Source: Nitrospirae bacterium RBG_13_39_12 (GTDB taxonomy: Bacteria > Nitrospirota > Thermodesulfovibrionia > Thermodesulfovibrionales > SM23-35). Taken from it: a stretch of 11,967 nt of DNA. Of the stretch, positions 7,005 through 11,967 are shown in pieces; position 1 is the stretch's first letter, and the number at the start of each line of letters is the position of its first letter. Location of the stretch: NCBI GenBank assembly GCA_001805125.1, contig MHEF01000022.1:34400-46366 (forward strand), in the 5' to 3' direction. Below the pieces are notes generated by a model. That model did not search any database and was not told the DNA's origin. It saw only the letters and a list, made by a program, of their open reading frames with translations. A program made the translations under genes and the position numbers.

Positions 7005-9581
7005 ATGCTAGAAATGACCCCTTTGATGAAACAATACTTCAGCATCAAAGAAAAATACAACGATGCAATTGTCTTCTTCAGGCTCGGAGATTTTTATGAA
7101 ATGTTTGGAGAGGATGCAGAGAGGGCATCAAGAGTCCTACAGATTGCGTTAACAACCAGAGATAAGTCAAAAGAAGAACCAATTCCCATGTGCGGCATTC
7201 CTTACTTTGCTTCAGAAGCATACATATCAAAATTGGTCAAAGCCGGATACAAGGTAGCAATATGCGAGCAGATGGAGGATCCTAAGGAGGCAAAGGGAAT
7301 TGTCCATAGGGATATTATAAGGGTAATTACGCCCGGAACTTATTTACCCGACAATCCTAAGGAAAACTCCTATATTATAAGTTTATTCCCTTTGGGAGAT
7401 AAACACGGCATAGCAGTAATAGACATTTCCATAGGCAATCTTATTATTTATGAAACAACCGAAAATATTGAGGATGAAATGTTCAGGTTCGAACCGAGAG
7501 AAATTCTAATCCCTGAAAGCATCAAGGATAATACACATTACAATGATACACTTAATAGATTTTATATATCTTCTTACAATGATTGGTATTTTGATTATTC
7601 AGAGTCATATAAAATGTTACTAAAACATTTAAAGGTATCATCTCTTGATGGGTACGGATGCACAAATATGACTGCCGCAATATCTGCAGCAGGAGCACTT
7701 GTTAGCTATCTCGAGGAAACACAAAAAGAAACATTTAACATTAAGAAGATAACTACTCTCAGACAGGAATCGTATATGTTTCTCGATGCAGTAACTCAGC
7801 GAAATCTTGAACTTACACATAACCTCAATGACTTCTCACAACATGATACCCTCCTCTGGGTCCTTGACGAGACACGAACATCTATGGGAGGAAGGTATTT
7901 AAGAGCTTCCATACTTAAGCCTCTTATTGACGTTAACGAAATCAAAAAACGGCATGATGCAGTAGAATATCTCGTACAGGACTATGAACTACTTGAAGAG
8001 CTAAGGACTTTCCTGAGAGAAATACAAGATCTTGAAAGACTTTCATCAAAAATAAATTCTAAAAGTGCAAATGCACGGGACCTTACAGCAATTAAAAACT
8101 CTATAGGACACCTCACAAATATCAAAAAATCCCTTTTATTATCCACAAATATTTTTTTAAGATCTATTGCAGTAGAAATATCAGAATTTCATGAACTCAG
8201 GGAATTATTGGATAAATGCATCATTGATAACCCTCCTTTAAGCCTTAGAGACGGTGGTATTCTAAAAAAAGGATACAATTCAGACGTAGACGAACTCAGG
8301 AACATATCTATAAAAGGGAAAGACTTTATTACAGAATTAGAAAACAAGGAAAGACAGCGAACAGGCATATCTTCACTGAAAGTCAGATATAACAGGGTAT
8401 CTGGTTACTATATTGAAGTAACAAAATCAAATCTTCATATGATTCCAAATGACTATATAAGGAAACAGACACTCGTAGGAGGAGAACGGTTTATAACAGA
8501 GGAACTTAAGGAATATGAGACGAAGATACTTGGTGCTGAAGAAAGACTAAAAAATCTTGAATACAGTCTCTTTATGGGAATTCTCAGTGAAATACAGAAA
8601 GAAACTGCCGACCTTTCTAAAACGGCTTCTGCAATATCAGTTACTGACTTTCTGACTTCTCTTTCTGTTGTCGCAAAAAGGTATAACTATGTGAAACCTT
8701 CTGTCGACGAAAGTGACGTAATAGAAATAACAGATGGAAGGCATCCTGTACTCGAAAGAATACAGGCTGATGATAAATTTATCCCAAACAGTATTTATAT
8801 TGATAATGATGACAACCGTCTCCTTGTAATTACAGGGCCCAATATGGCAGGTAAATCCACATTCATGAGACAAGTTGCACTTATAACCATCATGTCGCAA
8901 ATTGGGAGCTTTGTACCTGCATCTGATGCAAAGATAGGGATTGCTGACAGGATATTCACAAGGATAGGCGCATCTGATTTTCTTACGAAGGGTCAAAGCA
9001 CCTTTATGGTAGAGATGATCGAAGTTGCCAATATAATACACAATGCAACCGGAAAAAGCTTCATTCTTCTTGATGAGGTTGGAAGGGGGACAAGCACATT
9101 TGATGGTATAAGCATTGCATGGGCAGTCGCAGAGTATATCCTGAATAACATCAAGTCCAGAACACTTTTTGCAACACATTATAATGAGCTTACAGAATTA
9201 AGCCTTACTCATGAAGGGGTCAGGAACTATAATGTATCGGTAAAAGAATGGGGAGATGAAATCATATTTCTGAGAAAAATTGAAAAGGGTCCAGCTGACA
9301 AAAGCTATGGAATACAGGTGGCAAGACTTGCAGGACTTCCAGAAGATATCATAAACAGAGCTAAGGAGGTGCTTGCCAACCTCGAGAAAGAGGAACTGAA
9401 TGAAACAGGTATGCCCAAGTTCGCAGACAAGAAAACAAAGAAAAAATCTCTTCAGCTTGACCTTTTTTCCTCTGCAACAGAATCCATCATTACTGACATC
9501 TTAAATCTTGATTTAAAACAACTTAGCCCTAATGATGCCCTTAATAAAATTATAGAAATCAGAAAGAAGATAGGTTCTTAG
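7005..9581 (+). CDS. mutS: DNA mismatch repair protein MutS
   Basis: This 858-residue protein has the usual MutS length and is complete. It recognises mispairs and small loops as a dimer, then recruits MutL. The mismatch-reading Phe-x-Glu is present as F30-Y-E32 (GDFYEMFG) in the N-terminal domain, followed by the connector (about 130-250) and the lever and clamp domains (about 260-560, with RYNRVSGYYIEV at 461-472). The ATPase domain has Walker A GPNMAGKST (611-619), a later STFMVEM signature (665-671), Walker B FILLDEVGRGTSTFDG (686-701) and ATHYNEL (723-729). Near the C-terminus QLDLF (817-821) fits the beta-clamp binding pentapeptide, and the last segment (about 825-858) resembles the tetramerisation tail. 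No mutL is in this window. Met4 is an alternative start; neither has a strong ribosome binding site. It converges with the decayed cNMP-kinase gene 70 bases downstream, with no clear terminator between. Confidence 0.97.
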   Translation: MLEMTPLMKQYFSIKEKYNDAIVFFRLGDFYEMFGEDAERASRVLQIALTTRDKSKEEPIPMCGIPYFASEAYISKLVKAGYKVAICEQMEDPKEAKGIVHRDIIRVITPGTYLPDNPKENSYIISLFPLGDKHGIAVIDISIGNLIIYETTENIEDEMFRFEPREILIPESIKDNTHYNDTLNRFYISSYNDWYFDYSESYKMLLKHLKVSSLDGYGCTNMTAAISAAGALVSYLEETQKETFNIKKITTLRQESYMFLDAVTQRNLELTHNLNDFSQHDTLLWVLDETRTSMGGRYLRASILKPLIDVNEIKKRHDAVEYLVQDYELLEELRTFLREIQDLERLSSKINSKSANARDLTAIKNSIGHLTNIKKSLLLSTNIFLRSIAVEISEFHELRELLDKCIIDNPPLSLRDGGILKKGYNSDVDELRNISIKGKDFITELENKERQRTGISSLKVRYNRVSGYYIEVTKSNLHMIPNDYIRKQTLVGGERFITEELKEYETKILGAEERLKNLEYSLFMGILSEIQKETADLSKTASAISVTDFLTSLSVVAKRYNYVKPSVDESDVIEITDGRHPVLERIQADDKFIPNSIYIDNDDNRLLVITGPNMAGKSTFMRQVALITIMSQIGSFVPASDAKIGIADRIFTRIGASDFLTKGQSTFMVEMIEVANIIHNATGKSFILLDEVGRGTSTFDGISIAWAVAEYILNNIKSRTLFATHYNELTELSLTHEGVRNYNVSVKEWGDEIIFLRKIEKGPADKSYGIQVARLAGLPEDIINRAKEVLANLEKEELNETGMPKFADKKTKKKSLQLDLFSSATESIITDILNLDLKQLSPNDALNKIIEIRKKIGS

Positions 9582-9651
9582 TCTAAATTTATATATTAAG
9601 ATCTTCTTTTTAACTGTCATCCATTTTAACCATAATCAAATATTGTGTATC

Positions 9652-10031
9652 TTAAAACTGTGTTATTTTCAAAACAGCTCTTGTTTCATTAACATTTTTG
9701 TTGAATTCTTCGATGTATCGTTTTAAAGCAAGTTGTTGTTCTTCCTGATAAACTAAAAACATTCCTATCATTTTGTTATGGCTACAATATCTTGGTTCAA
9801 CCTGTATTCCTGACCTCTCTGCCAGGGGTTGGAGTTCCCTGAGTATCTCAGAAAAAGTGTTGTATCGTGCAGATGGTTCTCTTCGTATTGTTTTCATAAA
9901 GAAAGTATGTAATTCTACCGGCAAATCAGGAAATTTTGAACGCGTGTCATGAACATCCTGTTGAGATTGCTATGAATACCTTTATAGATTATGCTGGAAT
10001 CACCAACCCCGATTCTTTCAATTATTACGTA
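9652..10031 (-). pseudogene. Remnant of a Ser/Thr protein kinase domain (fused to the cNMP-binding gene), internally deleted
   Basis: Directly after the TAA ending the cNMP-binding ORF (10032-10034), the same frame reads YVIIERIGVGDSSIIYKG and continues IHSNLNR (10031-9957). This is the glycine-rich loop that opens a Hanks-type kinase. The sequence then jumps, in a different frame, to QDVHDTRSKFPDLPVELHTF and FMKTIRREPSARY, the end of a kinase C-lobe, then FSEILRELQPLAERSGIQ and a C-terminal extension ending at TAA 9652. The invariant Lys (VAIK), the HRD loop and the DFG motif are all absent, so roughly 200 residues have been lost at a junction near 9950-9957. In the C-terminal frame a TAG lies just upstream of the junction; the segment open from there, or from a TTG at 9924, would give a non-catalytic stub. 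This is a dead kinase, not a short functional protein. Confidence 0.8.
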
Positions 10032-10598
10032 TTACCCAATTATTCTCTCAGCTGTTAATTTTGAAGTGCTCAGCCGATTAGTAACTATTTCAGACAGAAA
10101 AATTCTGATTTGTGGATATTTTTCTGAAAGTTTTTCAAATTTCTCTCTGCTCATGCTCAATACATCCAAGTCGGATTCTGCTTCAACATGCGCATTGCGA
10201 CGTTCACCAATAAAAACTGCCATTTCTCCAACTATATCCCCTTCTCCAAGAACGGCTATCTTATGAATTATATTATTTTTTTCATGAAGCACCACACATG
10301 ATCCTTTCAGGATAATATAAAATATTTCTGCCTCATCCCCTTGTCTGATGAACCGTTCACCTTTAACTATATGCGTGAATTTAGTACTACTTAAAAGTTC
10401 TTTTGCGATCTCTTGAGGAAGAGCATTAATAAATTCAGAACATAATGTAAATTCTGTCAGGTATAATGTTTTTTGATAATCAAGGTTTTTAGAATCTTTT
10501 ACGGACAGATTTTCTTTAAATAACTCAATTTTAAGCTCATAACAAAACGGTTGCGCAACGGAGATTAATATCTCTTTTATTTTTCCTTCCATATACAT
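10032..10598 (-). CDS. Cyclic nucleotide-binding domain protein (N-terminal part of a decayed cNMP-kinase)
   Basis: This is a 188-residue soluble protein with a CRP/PKA-R-type cyclic nucleotide-binding domain at about 60-175. Its phosphate-binding cassette is visible: LGEGDIVGEMAVFIGERRNA, with GEMA at 124-127 and the Arg/Ala pair at 134 and 136, so cAMP or cGMP binding is plausible. There is no HTH domain, so it is not a CRP-type transcription factor. The N-terminal 55 residues are a less conserved helical region. After AERIIG it ends at TAA, but the frame continues directly into a kinase glycine loop, so the ancestral gene encoded a cNMP-regulated Ser/Thr kinase. The TAA could have come from CAA by one transition, since related joins read IG-(Q/N)-Y. 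Start is uncertain: ATG 10596-10598 or the ATG two codons on; neither has a Shine-Dalgarno. The domain could still fold and bind nucleotide alone. Confidence 0.8.
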   Translation of the reverse strand: MYMEGKIKEILISVAQPFCYELKIELFKENLSVKDSKNLDYQKTLYLTEFTLCSEFINALPQEIAKELLSSTKFTHIVKGERFIRQGDEAEIFYIILKGSCVVLHEKNNIIHKIAVLGEGDIVGEMAVFIGERRNAHVEAESDLDVLSMSREKFEKLSEKYPQIRIFLSEIVTNRLSTSKLTAERIIG

Positions 10599-10941
10599 TA
10601 TACATTTTTAGTATCTCATATCTTTCTATAAAAAACTATTTCAAATTTCAACACTAATATGAAATTATTATTATTTATTAACAACAAATGTTAGTAACCA
10701 TGCTCGAGATTGACGCAGAACTTGAATCACAGCGAAGCCCAACAGATTGCCTAAATAATAATCACAGTGTTTTTCTTTTATATTTAGATATTTATTCATT
10801 TTTTATATCATCTTTATATAGTGTCTTATTGTAGATTCTTATCCTTCAATCATTCCAAGACAACCTTGTCCATATGCCCTTGATAATCAACAAACCAAAT
10901 GATAATTCAAGTAAACACCAATATTTTAGAAAACAGAAGAA
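10599..10941. other. Intergenic region with no supported gene
   Basis: This 343-base spacer lies between the cNMP gene start and the purC stop, both on the minus strand. It is very AT-rich except for 10700-10760, which is distinctly richer in G+C. Two short overlapping frames cross that patch: plus 10689-10834 (MLVTMLEIDAELESQRSPTD at its start) and minus 10671-10799 (MNKYLNIKEKHCDYYLGNLL at its start). I recognise neither, and neither has a ribosome binding site. The patch may be a relic of a lost gene. No tRNA, terminator or repeat array was seen. Confidence 0.4.
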
Positions 10942-11829
10942 TTACTTTTCCTGACCTGTAAGGATAGAAAGGATTTCCCTGTATCTCATGGCTGCCTTTT
11001 TTATGATTTCATCAGGCAGTGAAGGCCCGGGATAAGTCTGATCCCAATCAAGAGTAAGCAAATAGTCTCTTACAATCTGCTTGTCATAACTGTCCTGACC
11101 CCTGCCGGGTACATAATCCTTTATTGACCAGAAGCGTGATGAGTCAGGCGTAAGTAGTTCATCTATAACTATAAGTTCACCATTATATAAACCGAATTCA
11201 AATTTAGTATCTGCAATTATAATCCCTTTATTTTCAGCAATGTCCCTTGCTTTTAAGTATATCTTCAGGCTCTTTTCCTTAAGCTTTACGGCAAGGTCGT
11301 CACCAACAATGTTTCTCACCTCATCATATGTAATATTGACGTCATGTCCTTTTTCTTCTTTCGTACTTGGAGTAAACATAGGTTCATTGAGCCTGTTTGA
11401 CTCGACAAGCCCTTGAGGCAGACTTATTCCGCATACTATCCCTTTTTGTTTATATTCCTTCCAGCTACTACCTGAGAGATATCCTCTCACTACACATTCA
11501 ACAGGGATAGGTCTTGCCTTCTTTACAATCATACTTCTTCCTTCAAGCACATCTGCATACTTATGTATTTTTTCAGGGAAGTCATTTACCGTTGTGGCTA
11601 CAATATGGTTTTTAATAATATCCTCAACCTGTTTAAACCAGTATATGGATATTTGTGTAAGCACCTTGCCTTTTCCTGGGATTCCATCAGGAAGAACTAC
11701 ATCAAATGCTGATATCCTGTCAGTAGCTATAAGCAGCAAAGCATTACCTAGGTCATAGATGTCTCTTACTTTGCCTCGTTTTACACATGGGAAATCCGGA
11801 AAGTCTGTTTTTAAAATTACATTTTCCAT
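10942..11829 (-). CDS. purC: Phosphoribosylaminoimidazole-succinocarboxamide synthase (SAICAR synthetase)
   Basis: This cytoplasmic enzyme joins CAIR and aspartate using ATP to make SAICAR in de novo purine synthesis. At 295 residues it belongs to the longer PurC form seen in many bacteria and in yeast Ade1, rather than the roughly 240-residue form. Visible motifs are KRGKVRDIYDLG (17-28), ATDRISAFDVVLP (35-47), the signature RPIPVECVVRGYLSGSSW (106-123), FTPSTKEEKGHDVNI (152-166), the second signature IIADTKFEFG (204-213) and DELLTPDSSRFW (223-234). All appear intact. The ATG at 11827-11829 is fixed by an in-frame TAA two codons upstream. The best Shine-Dalgarno, GGGAGG, lies about 14 bases before it, unusually far, so translation may be modest. 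No other purine gene is in the window. Confidence 0.97.
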   Translation of the reverse strand: MENVILKTDFPDFPCVKRGKVRDIYDLGNALLLIATDRISAFDVVLPDGIPGKGKVLTQISIYWFKQVEDIIKNHIVATTVNDFPEKIHKYADVLEGRSMIVKKARPIPVECVVRGYLSGSSWKEYKQKGIVCGISLPQGLVESNRLNEPMFTPSTKEEKGHDVNITYDEVRNIVGDDLAVKLKEKSLKIYLKARDIAENKGIIIADTKFEFGLYNGELIVIDELLTPDSSRFWSIKDYVPGRGQDSYDKQIVRDYLLTLDWDQTYPGPSLPDEIIKKAAMRYREILSILTGQEK

Positions 11830-11892
11830 TGTTTATTTTGAATCCTCCCAATAAACTCTATAACATGGTAAGTCGTTTCAGAAAGGCATAAA

Positions 11893-11922
11893 ATTTTAAC
11901 TTCTGTATAAATAACCTGTCAA
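11893..11922 (-). promoter_or_regulatory. purC: Sigma70-type promoter for purC
   Basis: On the minus strand a consensus TTGACA (11917-11922) is followed after 18 bases by TAAAAT (11893-11898), the best promoter match in the window. Initiation near 11886 gives a leader of roughly 57 bases ending at the purC ATG. The leader holds the distant GGGAGG site. No PurR-like palindrome or purine riboswitch fold was evident, and the leader is too short for a typical purine riboswitch plus expression platform. Confidence 0.55.
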
Positions 11923-11967
11923 GAAATTCTTCATAATATATCTATTTAAAGATGATAAAAAAAATAA

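Noticed and set aside
8637..9179. A 180-codon open frame on the minus strand inside mutS
   Set aside because: It is antisense to the conserved MutS ATPase domain, is rich in Cys and Tyr as expected for a shadow frame, and has no recognisable domain.

Overview
This is chromosomal DNA from a bacterium. It is AT-rich (about one third G+C by eye) and carries Shine-Dalgarno sites (strong for the left-edge gene, weaker elsewhere) and sigma70-like promoters. A secreted AttH-type lipocalin beside a LolCDE/MacB-like ABC transporter suggests a Gram-negative, double-membrane organism. The style of RarA, MutS, PurC and a cyclic-nucleotide-binding protein kinase reminds me of Nitrospirota or anammox-type Planctomycetota, but I cannot place it from sequence alone. 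The genetic code looks standard: TAA, TAG and TGA all end intact genes here.

Layout, left to right. Bases 1-81 (minus) are the first 27 codons of a nicotinate phosphoribosyltransferase running off the edge. A divergent promoter region separates it from rarA (227-1462, plus), the AAA+ clamp-loader-like replication-recovery factor. Tail to tail with rarA is a minus-strand cassette: attH-like lipocalin (4899-5939), ABC ATPase (4007-4648) and a MacB/FtsX-type permease (4007 down to 1473). The permease is interrupted by one in-frame TAA at 1902-1904. Next come a 70-residue cysteine-rich Nfu-like protein (6237-6449, minus), an unrecognised small gene with an in-frame TGA (6551-6898, plus), and a full-length mutS (7005-9581, plus). 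Convergent with mutS is a decayed gene (10598 down to 9652, minus). It was a cyclic-nucleotide-binding domain fused to a Ser/Thr kinase, now split by an in-frame TAA and missing nearly the whole catalytic domain. A 343-base spacer leads to purC (10942-11829, minus), which has a good promoter at the right edge.

The housekeeping genes (rarA, mutS, purC and the pncB fragment) look intact but are not functionally linked. The AttH-ABC cassette is the one multi-gene system: a secreted two-lipocalin protein probably works with an ABC machine on a lipid-like or hydrophobic ligand. The most notable pattern is that three separate genes (permease, small ORF, cNMP-kinase) each carry a stop codon after which the same frame continues as recognisable or protein-like sequence. 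In the kinase an internal deletion makes real decay the best explanation. In the other two, recent nonsense mutation, recoding or sequencing error remain open.
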